Source of the DNA: Pseudomonas chlororaphis
GTDB taxonomy: Bacteria > Pseudomonadota > Gammaproteobacteria > Pseudomonadales > Pseudomonadaceae
NCBI RefSeq assembly: GCF_003731765.1
Contig: NZ_MOAL01000001.1
Location: forward strand, 186,001 to 250,000
DNA length: 64,000 bases
Direction: 5' to 3'
Within the stretch, counting starts at the first letter, position 1, and each line of letters starts with the position of its first letter. Below the pieces are notes generated by a model. The model had not been told where the DNA came from. It did not search any database and saw only the letters and a program-made list of their open reading frames with translations. This document shows, in pieces, positions 45,112 to 54,708 of this stretch. The translations under genes and the position numbers were made by a program.

Positions 45112-45810
45112 ATGTCCACGATAGCAGACAACATTGCCCTGGTCGGCGCACGCATCCGTGCCGCGAGCCTGGCCGCACAGCGCGCTGAAGACAGCGTGCA
45201 ACTGCTGGCAGTGAGCAAGACCAAGCCCTCGCAAGCCCTGCGTGAGGCTTACGCCGCTGGGCTTCGCGACTTCGGTGAGAACTACCTGCAGGAAGCCCTG
45301 GGCAAACAGCAGGAGTTGAGCGACCTGCCCTTGATCTGGCACTTCATCGGCCCCATTCAGTCGAACAAGACGCGTTCTATTGCCGAACATTTCGACTGGG
45401 TGCATTCCGTGGACCGCCTGAAGATTGCCCAACGCTTGTCCGAGCAACGGCCAGCCGAGCTGCCGCCGTTGAACATCTGTATTCAGGTCAACGTCAGCGG
45501 TGAAGCCAGTAAGTCCGGCTGCACCCCGGCCGACCTGCCCGCCCTGGCCAGCGCCATCAGCGCCTTGCCGCGCCTGAAGCTGCGCGGGCTGATGGCGATT
45601 CCCGAGCCGACTGAAGATCGCGCCGCCCAGGACGCCGCCTTTGCTGCCGTCGGTGCCTTGAACAAGCACCTGCAAGACAGCCTCAACCTGCCACTCGACA
45701 CACTGTCCATGGGCATGAGCCACGACCTCGAAGCGGCCATCGCCCAGGGCGCCACCTGGGTGCGGATCGGTACCGCGCTGTTTGGCGCCCGTGACTACGG
45801 CCAGCCCTGA
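45112..45810 (+). CDS. yggS: YggS family PLP-binding protein
   Basis: 232-aa PLP homeostasis protein (PLPBP/PROSC family) with an alanine-racemase-like N-terminal fold. PLP lysine in LLAVSKTKPSQAL; also FGENYLQEAL, WHFIGPIQSNKTRSI and LSMGMSHDLEAAIAQGATWV, all family signatures. It leads the yggS-proC-yggT-yggU run, 33 bp before proC, an order conserved widely in Gram-negatives. Confidence 0.95.
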   Translation: MSTIADNIALVGARIRAASLAAQRAEDSVQLLAVSKTKPSQALREAYAAGLRDFGENYLQEALGKQQELSDLPLIWHFIGPIQSNKTRSIAEHFDWVHSVDRLKIAQRLSEQRPAELPPLNICIQVNVSGEASKSGCTPADLPALASAISALPRLKLRGLMAIPEPTEDRAAQDAAFAAVGALNKHLQDSLNLPLDTLSMGMSHDLEAAIAQGATWVRIGTALFGARDYGQP

Positions 45811-45843
45811 CGTGGCTGGCTCTTCTATTAATAAGGATCTGTC

Positions 45844-46662
45844 ATGAGCAAGACTCGTATCGCCTTTATCGGCGCTGGCAACATGGCTGCCAGCTTGATC
45901 GGCGGCCTGCGGGCCAAAGGGCTGGACGCGGCGCAGATCCGCGCCAGCGACCCGGGCGCCGAAACCCGCGCCAAGGTCCAGGCCGAACACGGCATTGACG
46001 TGTTTGCCGACAACGCCGAGGCCATCCTCGGCGTCGACGTTATTGTCCTGGCGGTCAAGCCCCAGGCCATGAAAGCCGTGTGCCAGGCCCTGCGCCCGCA
46101 CCTGCAAGGCAACCAGTTGGTGGTGTCCATCGCCGCTGGCATCACCTGCGCCAGCATGCGCAACTGGCTCGGCGACCAACCGATTGTGCGCTGCATGCCC
46201 AACACCCCGGCGCTGCTGCGCCAGGGCGTCAGCGGCCTGTACGCCACCGAAGAGGTCAGTGCCCAACAGCGGCAACAGGCCGAAGACTTGCTGTCTGCCG
46301 TGGGCATCGCCCTGTGGCTGGAGCAGGAGCAACAACTGGATGCGGTGACCGCCGTCTCCGGCAGCGGCCCGGCGTACTTCTTCCTGCTGATCGAAGCCAT
46401 GACCGCCGCTGGCGAGAAACTCGGCCTGCCTCGGGAAACCGCAGCCCAACTGACCCTGCAAACCGCCCTGGGCGCCGCGCACATGGCCGTATCCAGTGAT
46501 GTGGACACCGCCGAACTGCGCCGCCGCGTGACCTCGCCCGCCGGCACCACCGAAGCGGCGATCAAGTCGTTCCAGGCCAATGGTTTCGAAGCCCTGGTGG
46601 AAAAAGCATTGGGTGCCGCCGCGCACCGCTCGGCCGAAATGGCCGAACAACTGGGCCAATAA
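45844..46662 (+). CDS. proC: Pyrroline-5-carboxylate reductase
   Basis: 272-aa enzyme that reduces P5C to proline with NAD(P)H. N-terminal Rossmann motif FIGAGNMAASLIGGL, VLAVKPQ, RCMPNTPALLRQGVSGLY and the C-terminal VSGSGPAYFFLLIEAM ... RRRVTSPAGTTEAAI motif of the dimer active site. RBS AAGGAT precedes. It is followed by yggT with an 8-11 bp gap. Confidence 0.96.
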   Translation: MSKTRIAFIGAGNMAASLIGGLRAKGLDAAQIRASDPGAETRAKVQAEHGIDVFADNAEAILGVDVIVLAVKPQAMKAVCQALRPHLQGNQLVVSIAAGITCASMRNWLGDQPIVRCMPNTPALLRQGVSGLYATEEVSAQQRQQAEDLLSAVGIALWLEQEQQLDAVTAVSGSGPAYFFLLIEAMTAAGEKLGLPRETAAQLTLQTALGAAHMAVSSDVDTAELRRRVTSPAGTTEAAIKSFQANGFEALVEKALGAAAHRSAEMAEQLGQ

Positions 46663-46670
46663 AGGAGCCG

Positions 46671-47264
46671 ATGATGATTGGATTGAATACTGCGGCGGTG
46701 TACGTGCTGCAAACCCTGGGCAGCCTGTACCTGCTGATCGTGCTGCTGCGTTTTGTTCTGCAACTGGTACGCGCCAACTTCTACAACCCGCTGTGCCAGT
46801 TCGCCGTGCGCGCCACTCAACCGCTGCTCAAGCCAATGCGCCGGATCATTCCCAGTGTATTCGGCCTGGACATGTCGTCCCTGGTGCTGGCGATCCTGGT
46901 GCAACTGGCGCTGATGGCCCTGACCCTGCTGTTGACCTACGGCACCACCGGTAATCCGCTGCAGTTGCTGGTCTGGTCGCTGATCGGTGTGACCGCGCTG
47001 TTCCTGAAGATTTTCTTCTTCGCCCTGATCATCAGCGTGATCCTGTCCTGGGTCGCCCCCGGCAGCCACAACCCTGGCGCCGAACTGGTGAACCAGATCT
47101 GCGAACCGGCCCTGGCGCCGTTCCGGCGCATCCTGCCGAGCATGGGCGGGCTGGATATCTCGCCGATCCTGGCGTTCATGGTGCTCAAGCTGCTGGACAT
47201 GCTGGTGATCAACAACCTCGCGGCGATGACCATGATGCCGGAAATCCTCCGTCTGCTGATCTGA
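46671..47264 (+). CDS. yggT: YggT family integral membrane protein
   Basis: 197-aa inner-membrane protein with two YggT repeats: LLRFVLQLVRANFYNPLCQF ... ATQPLLKPMRRIIPS and, in the second half, ISVILSWVAPGSHNPGAELV ... APFRRILPSMGGLDIS. Linked to osmotic and potassium stress in E. coli and to division-site organisation in related families; exact role unsettled. Two adjacent ATG codons (46671 and 46674) follow AAAGGAG; the second may be used. Confidence 0.93.
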   Translation: MMIGLNTAAVYVLQTLGSLYLLIVLLRFVLQLVRANFYNPLCQFAVRATQPLLKPMRRIIPSVFGLDMSSLVLAILVQLALMALTLLLTYGTTGNPLQLLVWSLIGVTALFLKIFFFALIISVILSWVAPGSHNPGAELVNQICEPALAPFRRILPSMGGLDISPILAFMVLKLLDMLVINNLAAMTMMPEILRLLI

Positions 47265-47273
47265 CGCCGACCC

Positions 47274-47567
47274 ATGAGTTATTTCCGCTGGGACGGTGAC
47301 GATCTGCTGCTCGATTGTCACCTGCAACCCAAGGCCAGCAGCGACGAGTTCGCTGGCCTGCATGGGGAACGCCTGAAGATCCGCCTGACCGCGCCCCCGG
47401 TGGAAGGCAAGGCCAACGCGCAGCTGATGGCGTTCCTGGCCAAGGCCTTCGGTATCCCCAAGAGCAATGTCAGCCTGGTCAGTGGCGAGTTGAACCGGCA
47501 AAAGCGCGTGCGCTTGCAAGCGCCGAAAAAACTCCCGGACCTGCCAGGCCTGACACGCCCCACCTGA
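47274..47567 (+). CDS. yggU: DUF167 (YggU) family protein
   Basis: 97-aa protein: HLQPKASSDEFAGLHGERLK, LTAPPVEGKANAQLMAFLAKAF and SGELNRQKRVRL, the full DUF167 signature. Function unknown. It is the last gene of the yggS-proC-yggT-yggU run, ending before a REPIN. Confidence 0.93.
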   Translation: MSYFRWDGDDLLLDCHLQPKASSDEFAGLHGERLKIRLTAPPVEGKANAQLMAFLAKAFGIPKSNVSLVSGELNRQKRVRLQAPKKLPDLPGLTRPT

Positions 47568-47591
47568 TACTCACCACGCCACCCCGCACCT

Positions 47592-47671
47592 GTAGGCGCT
47601 GGCTTGCCAGCGATGGCGTCGCCCAGATTGCCGCCCTATCCGAAGGCCCTTCGCCGGCAAGCCGGCTCCTC
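47592..47671. repeat. REPIN
   Basis: GTAGGCGCTGGCTTGCCAGC and CGCCGGCAAGCCGGCTCCTCC in inverted orientation around about 40 bp; the left part reads GCGATGGCGTC like the tandem array. Between yggU and metX. Confidence 0.85.
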
Positions 47672-47721
47672 CATGATCCCCGTCGTTTTGGACAATAAAA
47701 CGCCGGCCCGGGCTTTGCTTG

Positions 47722-47743
47722 CCGCTGGGGGCAGCGGTCTTTA
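47722..47743 (+). terminator. Weak hairpin upstream of metX
   Basis: CCGCTG (47722-47727) pairs with CAGCGG (47732-47737) around GGGG, followed by TCTTT. It may end the yggU transcript or form part of the metX leader. The stem is short. Confidence 0.3.
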
Positions 47744-47776
47744 GACTTACGCCTCATTTGAATGAGAGCAGGGTCG

Positions 47777-48916
47777 ATGCCAACTGCCTTCCCCCCCGAT
47801 TCTGTTGGTCTGGTCACACCGCAAATAGCCCATTTCAGCGAGCCCCTGGCCCTGGCCTGCGGCCGTGCGTTGCCAGCCTACGATCTGATCTACGAAACCT
47901 ACGGCCAGCTCAACGCCACGGCGAGCAATGCCGTGCTGATTTGCCATGCCCTCTCCGGCCATCACCACGCCGCCGGCTACCACAGCCCCGACGACCGCAA
48001 GCCCGGTTGGTGGGACAGCTGCATCGGCCCTGGCAAGCCCATCGATACCCGCAAATTCTTTGTGGTCAGCCTGAACAACCTCGGCGGCTGCAACGGCTCC
48101 ACCGGCCCCAGCAGCCTCAACCCGGAAACCGGCAAGCCCTTTGGCGCCGACTTCCCGGTGCTGACCGTGGAAGACTGGGTGCACAGCCAGGCACGCCTGG
48201 CGGATCGCCTGGGTATCGGCCAATGGGCAGCCGTGATCGGCGGCAGCCTCGGCGGCATGCAGGCCCTGCAATGGACCATCACCTACCCGGACCGGGTACG
48301 CCATTGCCTGGCCATCGCCTCGGCCCCCAAGCTCTCGGCGCAAAACATTGCCTTCAACGAAGTGGCGCGCCAGGCGATCCTGACCGACCCCGAGTTCCAC
48401 GGCGGTTCGTTCCAGGAACAAGGCGTGATCCCCAAGCGCGGCTTGATGCTGGCGCGCATGGTCGGGCACATCACCTACCTGTCCGACGACTCCATGGGCG
48501 AGAAATTCGGCCGTGGCCTGAAAAGTGAGAAGCTCAACTACGACTTCCACAGTGTCGAGTTCCAGGTGGAAAGCTACCTGCGTTATCAGGGTGAAGAGTT
48601 CTCCGGGCGTTTCGACGCCAACACCTACCTGCTGATGACCAAGGCCCTGGATTACTTCGACCCGGCGGCCAACTGCAACGATGACCTGGCGAAAACCTTC
48701 GCCGACGCCACCGCCAAGTTCTGCGTGATGTCCTTCACCACCGACTGGCGCTTCTCCCCGGCCCGCTCCCGAGAGCTGGTGGATGCGCTGATGGCGGCGC
48801 GCAAGGATGTCTGCTACCTGGAGATCGACGCGCCCCAGGGGCACGATGCCTTCCTGATTCCGATCCCGCGTTACCTGCAGGCCTTTAGTCACTACATGAA
48901 CCGCATAACCCTGTGA
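47777..48916 (+). CDS. metX: Homoserine O-acyltransferase MetX
   Basis: 379-aa alpha/beta-hydrolase that acylates homoserine, the first step specific to methionine. The nucleophile is Ser157 in [13 protein letters not shown]; other motifs are [27 protein letters not shown], the Asp region [12 protein letters not shown] and His in APQGHDAFL. Sequence class alone does not show whether acetyl- or succinyl-CoA is used; characterised Pseudomonas enzymes use succinyl-CoA. The ATG at 47777 is the family start. metW follows after 7 bp. Confidence 0.95.
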   Translation: MPTAFPPDSVGLVTPQIAHFSEPLALACGRALPAYDLIYETYGQLNATASNAVLICHALSGHHHAAGYHSPDDRKPGWWDSCIGPGKPIDTRKFFVVSLNNLGGCNGSTGPSSLNPETGKPFGADFPVLTVEDWVHSQARLADRLGIGQWAAVIGGSLGGMQALQWTITYPDRVRHCLAIASAPKLSAQNIAFNEVARQAILTDPEFHGGSFQEQGVIPKRGLMLARMVGHITYLSDDSMGEKFGRGLKSEKLNYDFHSVEFQVESYLRYQGEEFSGRFDANTYLLMTKALDYFDPAANCNDDLAKTFADATAKFCVMSFTTDWRFSPARSRELVDALMAARKDVCYLEIDAPQGHDAFLIPIPRYLQAFSHYMNRITL

Positions 48917-48923
48917 GGACACG

Positions 48924-49544
48924 ATGAGAGCCGATCTGGAAATCATCCAGGAATGGATCCCCGCCGGCAGCCGCGTCCTCGACCTGGGCTGCGGTAACGG
49001 CGAGCTGCTGAGCTGGCTGCAGGAGCACAAGCAAGTCACCGGCTACGGCCTGGAAAACGACCCGGACAACATCGCCGAGTGCGTGGCCAAGGGCATCAAC
49101 GTGATCGAGCAGGACCTGGACAAGGGCCTGGGCAACTTTGCCAGCAACAGCTTCGACATCGTGGTCATGACCCAGGCCCTGCAAGCCGTGCACTACCCGG
49201 ACCGGATCCTCGACGAAATGCTCCGGGTCGGCCGCCAGTGCATCATCACCTTCCCCAACTTCGGTCACTGGCGCTGCCGCTGGTACCTGGCCAGCAAGGG
49301 CCGCATGCCGGTGTCGGAGTTCCTCCCGTACACCTGGTACAACACGCCGAACATCCACTTCTGCACCTTCGAGGATTTCGAAGCCCTGTGCCGTGGACGC
49401 GAAGCCCGGGTGCTCGACCGACTTGCCGTCGATCAACAACACCGGCACGGGTGGGCCAGTAAGCTATGGCCTAACCTGTTAGGTGAGATCGGCATCTACC
49501 GGGTCAGCAGCCCCGGCCTGCAAGAACACAAGGTCGCGGTATAA
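48924..49544 (+). CDS. metW: Methionine biosynthesis protein MetW
   Basis: 206-aa protein with a class I SAM-methyltransferase-like fold: VLDLGCGNGELLSWLQ, DLDKGLGNFASNSFDIVVMT, QALQAVHYP and FPNFGHWRCRWYL. MetW is needed with MetX for homoserine acylation in several proteobacteria; no methylation has been shown. Tight coupling to metX supports the role. Confidence 0.95.
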   Translation: MRADLEIIQEWIPAGSRVLDLGCGNGELLSWLQEHKQVTGYGLENDPDNIAECVAKGINVIEQDLDKGLGNFASNSFDIVVMTQALQAVHYPDRILDEMLRVGRQCIITFPNFGHWRCRWYLASKGRMPVSEFLPYTWYNTPNIHFCTFEDFEALCRGREARVLDRLAVDQQHRHGWASKLWPNLLGEIGIYRVSSPGLQEHKVAV

Positions 49545-49569
49545 CCCCTTTTGCGTGAGGAGAACGACC

Positions 49570-50004
49570 ATGGGTCGCTTGGTGACTTTTTTATTGGCAG
49601 CCTGCCTGAGCATGACGGCGCTCGCCGCCGATGTGATCAAGGGCGAGCGCAAGGAAGTGTTCGGTGACATCACCGTGCACTACAACACCTTCAACTCCAC
49701 CTACCTGCAACCGGACATCGCCAAGGCCGCAGAGCTGATCCGCAGCAAGAACCAGGGCGTGATCAATGTCTCGGTGATCAAGGCAGGCACCCCGGCCATC
49801 GCCCAGGTCAGCGGCACCATCAAGGACCTGACCAGCAAGAGCCTGCCCCTGAACTTCAAGCAGGTCACCGAGCAGGGCGCGATCTATTACATCGCCCAGT
49901 TCCCGGTGGAACAGCAGGAAACCCGAACCTTTACCATCAATGTACAAACTGGCGGCGATACCCACAGCTTCAGTTTCAACCAAGAGCTTTTCCCAGGCGA
50001 ATGA
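49570..50004 (+). CDS. DUF4426 secreted protein
   Basis: 144-aa protein with a signal peptide ([15 protein letters not shown], cleavage near residue 20) and a mature domain of beta character: [40 protein letters not shown] and [20 protein letters not shown]. It matches the DUF4426 family found beside metW and rdgB in pseudomonads; role unknown. The ATG at 49570 has GAGGAGAACG upstream. Its end overlaps the rdgB start. Confidence 0.88.
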   Translation: MGRLVTFLLAACLSMTALAADVIKGERKEVFGDITVHYNTFNSTYLQPDIAKAAELIRSKNQGVINVSVIKAGTPAIAQVSGTIKDLTSKSLPLNFKQVTEQGAIYYIAQFPVEQQETRTFTINVQTGGDTHSFSFNQELFPGE

Positions 50005-50597
50005 TGAACCTCACCCAACTCGTACTGGCCAGCCATAACGCCGGCAAACTCAAAGAACTCCAGGCCATGCTCGGCGCCTCGGTGCAATTGCGCTCGATCG
50101 GTGAGTTCAGTCAGGTTGAACCGGAAGAGACCGGCCTGTCGTTCGTCGAGAACGCAATCCTCAAGGCCCGCAACGCCTCGCGGATTTCCGGCCTGCCGGC
50201 CCTGGCGGATGATTCGGGCCTGGCGGTGGACTTCCTCGGTGGCGCGCCGGGCATCTATTCCGCGCGTTATGCCGATGGCCAGGGCGATGCGGCGAACAAC
50301 GCCAAGTTGCTGGAGGCCCTGAAAGAAGTGCCGGATGCCGAGCGCGGCGCCCAGTTCGTCTGCGTGCTGGCTTTGGTTCGGCATGCCGACGACCCACTGC
50401 CGATCCTCTGCGAAGGTCTGTGGCACGGGCGTATCCTCCACGCCGCCAGCGGCGAGCACGGCTTTGGCTACGACCCGTTGTTCTGGGTTCCGGAGCGTGA
50501 TTGCTCCAGCGCCGAGCTGAGCCCCGGCGACAAGAACCAGATCAGCCACCGTGCCCGCGCCATGGCTATCCTGCGTCAACGCCTGGGTCTGCAATGA
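50001..50597 (+). CDS. rdgB: XTP/dITP diphosphatase (RdgB/HAM1)
   Basis: 198-aa house-cleaning enzyme that hydrolyses ITP, XTP and their deoxy forms to monophosphates. Motifs: [55 protein letters not shown] and [15 protein letters not shown]. Two in-frame ATGs at 50001 and 50004 overlap the DUF4426 stop (ATGATGA); either may start. It overlaps hemW by four bases. Confidence 0.96.
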   Translation: MMNLTQLVLASHNAGKLKELQAMLGASVQLRSIGEFSQVEPEETGLSFVENAILKARNASRISGLPALADDSGLAVDFLGGAPGIYSARYADGQGDAANNAKLLEALKEVPDAERGAQFVCVLALVRHADDPLPILCEGLWHGRILHAASGEHGFGYDPLFWVPERDCSSAELSPGDKNQISHRARAMAILRQRLGLQ

Positions 50598-51796
50598 CCA
50601 AAGACGCCTCTGCGCCGCCGCTGATTCACGGCAGCGCACCCACCCCTCGAGCGGCCCTGCCCCAACTGCCGCCCCTGGCGCTGTACATCCATATTCCGTG
50701 GTGTGTACGCAAATGCCCTTACTGCGATTTCAACTCCCACACCGCCAGCCCCGAGCTGCCGGAAGAAGCGTACATCGACGCGCTGCTGGCCGACCTCGAC
50801 CAGGACCTGCACGCGGTCTACGGCCGTGAGCTGAGTTCGATCTTCTTCGGTGGCGGCACGCCCAGCCTGTTCAGTGCGGCGGCCCTGGGTCGCCTGCTGG
50901 AAGGGGTGGAGCAACGCATTGCGTTTGCCAGCGACATCGAGATCACCCTGGAAGCCAACCCCGGGACCTTCGAGCAAGAAAAATTCACCGCTTACCGCGC
51001 CCTGGGCATCAACCGCCTGTCGATCGGCATCCAGAGCTTCCAGGAGCAGAAGCTCAAGGCCCTGGGCCGGATCCACAACGGTGCCGAAGCGATCCGCGCT
51101 GCCGACATGGCGCGCCAGGCCGGCTTCGACAACTTCAACCTGGACCTGATGCACGGCCTGCCCGACCAGTCCCTGGAAGACGCCCTCGGCGACCTGCGCC
51201 AGGCCATCGCCATGCGCCCGACCCATCTGTCCTGGTACCAACTGACCCTGGAACCCAACACGGTGTTCTGGAACCAGCCGCCGGTGCTGCCGGAAGACGA
51301 CACCCTGTGGGACATCCAGGAAGCCGGCCAGGCGCTGTTGGCCGAGCACGGCTACGCCCAGTATGAGGTGTCCGCCTATGCCCAACCCGGGCGTGCGGCA
51401 CGGCACAACCTCAACTACTGGAGCTTCGGCGATTTCATCGGCATCGGTGCCGGCGCCCACGGCAAGCTCAGCCATCCGGACGGGCACATCGTGCGCACTT
51501 GGAAAACCCGCCTGCCGAAGGACTACCTGAACCCGGCCAAAACCTTCAAAGCCGGGGAAAAAGCCCTGGCCAATGAAGAGCTGCCGTTCGAGTTCCTGAT
51601 GAACGCCCTGCGCCTGACCGATGGCGTCGATGCGGCACTGTTCGCCGAGCGCACCGGCCTGTCCCTGGACAGCCTGGGCGAAGCCCGTCGCGATGCCGAA
51701 CAAAGTGGCTTGTTGCAGGTCGAACCGTCACGCCTGGCGGCTACGGCCCGTGGCCAACTCTTCCTCAATGACCTGCTGCAACACTTTCTGATCTAA
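50594..51796 (+). CDS. hemW: Radical SAM heme chaperone HemW
   Basis: 400-aa protein of the HemW family, formerly called oxygen-independent coproporphyrinogen oxidase. The radical-SAM cluster is Cys37, Cys41 and Cys44 in [27 protein letters not shown] and [11 protein letters not shown] follow. It lacks the extra N-terminal features of HemN and is therefore a heme chaperone rather than a decarboxylase. A Pro-rich N-terminal extension of about 25 residues precedes the domain. It starts within the rdgB stop (ATGA). Confidence 0.94.
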   Translation: MTKDASAPPLIHGSAPTPRAALPQLPPLALYIHIPWCVRKCPYCDFNSHTASPELPEEAYIDALLADLDQDLHAVYGRELSSIFFGGGTPSLFSAAALGRLLEGVEQRIAFASDIEITLEANPGTFEQEKFTAYRALGINRLSIGIQSFQEQKLKALGRIHNGAEAIRAADMARQAGFDNFNLDLMHGLPDQSLEDALGDLRQAIAMRPTHLSWYQLTLEPNTVFWNQPPVLPEDDTLWDIQEAGQALLAEHGYAQYEVSAYAQPGRAARHNLNYWSFGDFIGIGAGAHGKLSHPDGHIVRTWKTRLPKDYLNPAKTFKAGEKALANEELPFEFLMNALRLTDGVDAALFAERTGLSLDSLGEARRDAEQSGLLQVEPSRLAATARGQLFLNDLLQHFLI

Positions 51797-51805
51797 GGAA
51801 ATCGA

Positions 51806-52129
51806 ATGGATTTGGTACTCGATCTGCTCGCCACCGTGTCTCGCTGGAGCCGCAGCAACCTTTCGGAAATTTCCCTGGCCCTGGTGGGCTGCCTGCTGGT
51901 GCTGTTCGGCGCTGATATCAAAGGCTGGGTCGAGCAACGCCTGGGCGGCGTCGCCGGCGCCCTGCGGGTACCTCTGATGGCCCTGCTGTGCATGATCGGC
52001 AGCGGCCTGGCACTGATCTACGCCACCCCGTGGATCGTTCGTGGCCTGAGCCAGTTCAACAACTACAGCCTGGCACCGGTGTTGCTGGTGGTGTTGGTGC
52101 TGATTGGCGTGGTGGCGGATCGTCGCTGA
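51806..52129 (+). CDS. DUF3392 small membrane protein
   Basis: 107-aa protein with three hydrophobic segments (SLALVGCLLVLFGADI, PLMALLCMIGSGLALIYATP, LAPVLLVVLVLIGVVAD) and the family motif ADIKGWVEQRLGG. DUF3392 proteins have no known function. It starts 9 bp after hemW with AAGGAAA upstream, so it is in the rdgB-hemW transcript. Confidence 0.85.
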   Translation: MDLVLDLLATVSRWSRSNLSEISLALVGCLLVLFGADIKGWVEQRLGGVAGALRVPLMALLCMIGSGLALIYATPWIVRGLSQFNNYSLAPVLLVVLVLIGVVADRR

Positions 52130-52144
52130 TTCGTCAGAGTTTGA

Positions 52145-52164
52145 TCGCCGGCAAGCCGCCTCCT
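52145..52164. repeat. Single REP, partial
   Basis: TCGCCGGCAAGCCGCCTCCT, one slightly altered arm between the DUF3392 gene and kptA. Confidence 0.6.
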
Positions 52165-52212
52165 AAGGCGGCGCGGGGACGTGAGCGGGGATACCCGCTA
52201 TCAAGGATGAGC

Positions 52213-52761
52213 ATGAGCAAGAAAATCATCGACGACACCAGCAAGTTCCTCAGCTACGTGCTGCGCCATGAACCCCAGGCCATTGGCCTGGAACTGGACA
52301 GTGAGGGCTGGGGCGATATCGACGCGCTGATCGGCGGCGCGGCGCAAGACGGTCGGGCACTGACTCGGGCGTTGATCGAACAAGTGGTGGAGAGCAACGA
52401 CAAGAAGCGCTTTGCGCTTTCGGCCGACGGCCAGCGCATCCGCGCAGTGCAAGGCCACTCCAGTAACAGCGTGCAGCTGCAATTGGACGAAAAACAGCCA
52501 CCGGCCATTCTCTACCACGGCACGGCCAGCCGTTTTATGGATTCGATCAATGAGCAGGGGCTGATTCCGGGTTCACGGCATCACGTGCACCTGTCCCAGG
52601 AGATCGAAACCGCCAAGGCCGTGGGCCAGCGTTACGGCAAGGTGGTGCTGCTGCAGATCGATGCGCAGGCCATGCAGGCCCAGGGCTTCAAGTTCTATCA
52701 GGCAGAGAATGGGGTGTGGCTGACCGACCAGGTGCCGGTGAGCTTTATCAGCACGTTGTAG
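52213..52761 (+). CDS. kptA: RNA 2'-phosphotransferase Tpt1/KptA family
   Basis: 182-aa protein of the Tpt1/KptA family, which moves an RNA 2'-phosphate to NAD, releasing nicotinamide and ADP-ribose 1'',2''-cyclic phosphate. Motifs: LSYVLRHEPQAIGLELDSEGW at the N-terminus, FALSADGQRIRAVQGHS, LYHGTASRFMDSINEQGLIP, HHVHLSQEIETA and FYQAENGVWLTDQVPVSFI. Bacteria lack the yeast-type tRNA splicing that makes its known substrate, so the natural role is open. The ATG at 52213 has AAGGATGAGC upstream. The TAG stop lies in the first bases of a REPIN. Confidence 0.93.
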   Translation: MSKKIIDDTSKFLSYVLRHEPQAIGLELDSEGWGDIDALIGGAAQDGRALTRALIEQVVESNDKKRFALSADGQRIRAVQGHSSNSVQLQLDEKQPPAILYHGTASRFMDSINEQGLIPGSRHHVHLSQEIETAKAVGQRYGKVVLLQIDAQAMQAQGFKFYQAENGVWLTDQVPVSFISTL

Positions 52762-52825
52762 GGGCCAGCTTGCTTGCTGGCGAAGGCGTCCTCACGGGCC
52801 CCTTCGCCGGCAAGCCGGCGCCTAC
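52758..52825. repeat. REPIN overlapping the kptA stop
   Basis: GTAGGGGCCAGCTTGCTTGC and CGCCGGCAAGCCGGCGCCTAC in inverted orientation. The TAG of GTAGG is the kptA stop codon (52759-52761). The right end lies 13 bp before the end of trmB. Confidence 0.8.
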
Positions 52826-52838
52826 AGGGGCTGGCTCG

Positions 52839-53564
52839 TTAAGCCAGCTTTTCGAACTTCAGGTCCCACACGCCGTGGCCCAGGCGTTCGCCGCGACGCT
52901 CAAACTTGGTGATCGGGCGTTCGGTCGGGCGCGGCACGCATTTGCCGTCCTCGGCCAGGTTACGGTAACCCGGGGCCACGTTCATCACTTCCAGCATGTA
53001 TTCGGCGTAGGGCTCCCAGTCGGTAGCCATGTGCAGAATGCCGCCGACCTTGAGCTTGCTGCGCACCAGCTCGGCGAAGGAAGCCTGGACGATGCGACGC
53101 TTGTGATGACGGCTCTTGTGCCAAGGGTCGGGGAAAAACAGCATCAAGCGATCCAGGCTGTTGTCCGCGATGCAACGGTTGAGCACTTCAATGGCGTCGC
53201 AATCATAGACCCGCAGGTTGCTCAGGCCCTGGGTCAGCACGCCATTGAGCAGCGCGCCGACACCCGGGCGGTGAACTTCCACGCCAATAAAGTCCTGCTC
53301 CGGCGCCGCCGCAGCCATTTCCAGCAGCGAGTGGCCCATGCCGAAGCCGATTTCCAGGGAGCGCGGGGCCGAACGGCCGAACACCTGGTCGAAATCCACC
53401 GGCGCGTCGGCCAGGGGCAGCACGAACAGTGGCGCGCCCTGCTCCAGGCCTTTTTGCTGGCCTTCGGTCATGCGCCCGGCACGCATCACAAAACTCTTGA
53501 TGCGGCGGTGCTGGCGCTCGTCGCCGGCTTCCGGCTGGATAGGCGTGTCGTTTGATTCAGTCAT
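52839..53564 (-). CDS. trmB: tRNA (guanine-N7-)-methyltransferase
   Basis: 241-aa enzyme that makes m7G46 in tRNA. SAM site [30 protein letters not shown], and the catalytic region [20 protein letters not shown], then [19 protein letters not shown] and [17 protein letters not shown]. The ATG at 53564 is used; a TTG one codon upstream is unlikely. It follows thiG by 9 bp on the same strand. Confidence 0.96.
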   Translation of the reverse strand: MTESNDTPIQPEAGDERQHRRIKSFVMRAGRMTEGQQKGLEQGAPLFVLPLADAPVDFDQVFGRSAPRSLEIGFGMGHSLLEMAAAAPEQDFIGVEVHRPGVGALLNGVLTQGLSNLRVYDCDAIEVLNRCIADNSLDRLMLFFPDPWHKSRHHKRRIVQASFAELVRSKLKVGGILHMATDWEPYAEYMLEVMNVAPGYRNLAEDGKCVPRPTERPITKFERRGERLGHGVWDLKFEKLA

Positions 53565-53573
53565 CAATGGCTC

Positions 53574-54368
53574 TTACTTGATCAGACCATCCAGCGGCGA
53601 AGAGGCGCTGGCATAGAGTTTTTTCGGCATGCGGCCGGCGAGGTACGCCAGGCGGCCCGCGACAATCGCATGTTTCATGGCTTCGGCCATCAAAATCGGC
53701 TGCTGGGCGTGGGCGATGGCGGAGTTCATCAGCACCGCTTCACATCCCAGTTCCATGGCGATGGTGGCGTCGGAGGCGGTACCGACACCGGCATCCACCA
53801 GCACCGGGACCTTGGCTTCTTCGAGGATGATCTGCAGGTTGTAAGGGTTGCAGATCCCCAGGCCCGTGCCGATCAGGCCCGCCAGCGGCATGACCGCGAT
53901 GCAGCCCATTTCCGCCAGTTGGCGAGCGATGATCGGGTCATCGCTGGTGTACACCATCACGTCGAAACCTTCCTTGACCAGCACTTCGGCGGCCTTGAGG
54001 GTTTCCAGGACGTTGGGGAACAGGGTCTTCTGGTCGGCCAGCACTTCCAGCTTGACCAGGTTGTGGCCGTCCAGCAGCTCGCGGGCCAGGCGGCAGGTGC
54101 GCACAGCTTCCACGGCGTCATAGCAGCCGGCGGTGTTGGGCAGGATGGTGTAGCGATCCGGCGGCAGGATATCCAGCAGGTTCGGCTCACCCGGGTTTTG
54201 ACCGATGTTGGTGCGGCGCACGGCCACGGTCACGATCTCGGCACCCGAGGCTTCGATGGCCAGGCGGGTTTCTTCCATGTCGCGGTACTTGCCGGTGCCT
54301 ACCAGCAAACGTGACTGGTAGGTACGACCGGCCAGGACGAAGGGCTTGTCGCTACGAACATTGCTCAT
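53574..54368 (-). CDS. thiG: Thiazole synthase
   Basis: 264-aa TIM-barrel enzyme that forms the thiazole of thiamine from deoxyxylulose 5-phosphate, dehydroglycine/glycine imine and ThiS thiocarboxylate. Motifs: [41 protein letters not shown], and [17 protein letters not shown] with the Schiff-base Lys, later [20 protein letters not shown]. It is 68 bp downstream of thiS and 9 bp before trmB. Confidence 0.96.
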   Translation of the reverse strand: MSNVRSDKPFVLAGRTYQSRLLVGTGKYRDMEETRLAIEASGAEIVTVAVRRTNIGQNPGEPNLLDILPPDRYTILPNTAGCYDAVEAVRTCRLARELLDGHNLVKLEVLADQKTLFPNVLETLKAAEVLVKEGFDVMVYTSDDPIIARQLAEMGCIAVMPLAGLIGTGLGICNPYNLQIILEEAKVPVLVDAGVGTASDATIAMELGCEAVLMNSAIAHAQQPILMAEAMKHAIVAGRLAYLAGRMPKKLYASASSPLDGLIK

Positions 54369-54436
54369 CGGAAATCCTCTGTTGGGGTGAGGTTCTTGCA
54401 GAATTCTTGCGCTATGCGGGGCCTGGGCCCAAGGGG

Positions 54437-54637
54437 CTAGCCGCCGCCGATGGCGTGGACCACTTCGATTTGGTCACCCTCTTTAAGGAGGGTTTCGCCG
54501 TGCTGGCTGCGCGGAACGATGTCCAGATTGAGCTCTACCGCGATCCGCCGCCCGGTCAGTTCCAGGCGGGTCAGCAGGCCCGCAACGGTCTCGCCGTCAG
54601 GGAGTTCAAAGGATTCACCGTTCAACTGAATGCGCAT
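54437..54637 (-). CDS. thiS: Sulfur carrier protein ThiS
   Basis: 66-aa ubiquitin-fold sulfur carrier ending in the diglycine tail (VVHAIGGG) that is adenylated and thiocarboxylated. The start [20 protein letters not shown] matches the family; in-frame starts further upstream would add a non-homologous extension. Next to thiG, its partner. Confidence 0.95.
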   Translation of the reverse strand: MRIQLNGESFELPDGETVAGLLTRLELTGRRIAVELNLDIVPRSQHGETLLKEGDQIEVVHAIGGG

Positions 54638-54708
54638 GCTCGAGGCCGCCATCATTTTTAGGGGCCAGCATTCTAGCCCGATCGTGACCCAAAGGTCAGC
54701 TACAAGCG

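Noticed and set aside
45055..46659. Minus-strand frame that would extend pilT upstream to 879 codons
   Set aside because: PilT starts at MDITELLL; the extension is opposite yggS and proC and has no similarity.
47672..47776. SAM-responsive riboswitch before metX
   Set aside because: No conserved SAM-I, SAM-II or SAH core could be seen; only a short hairpin.
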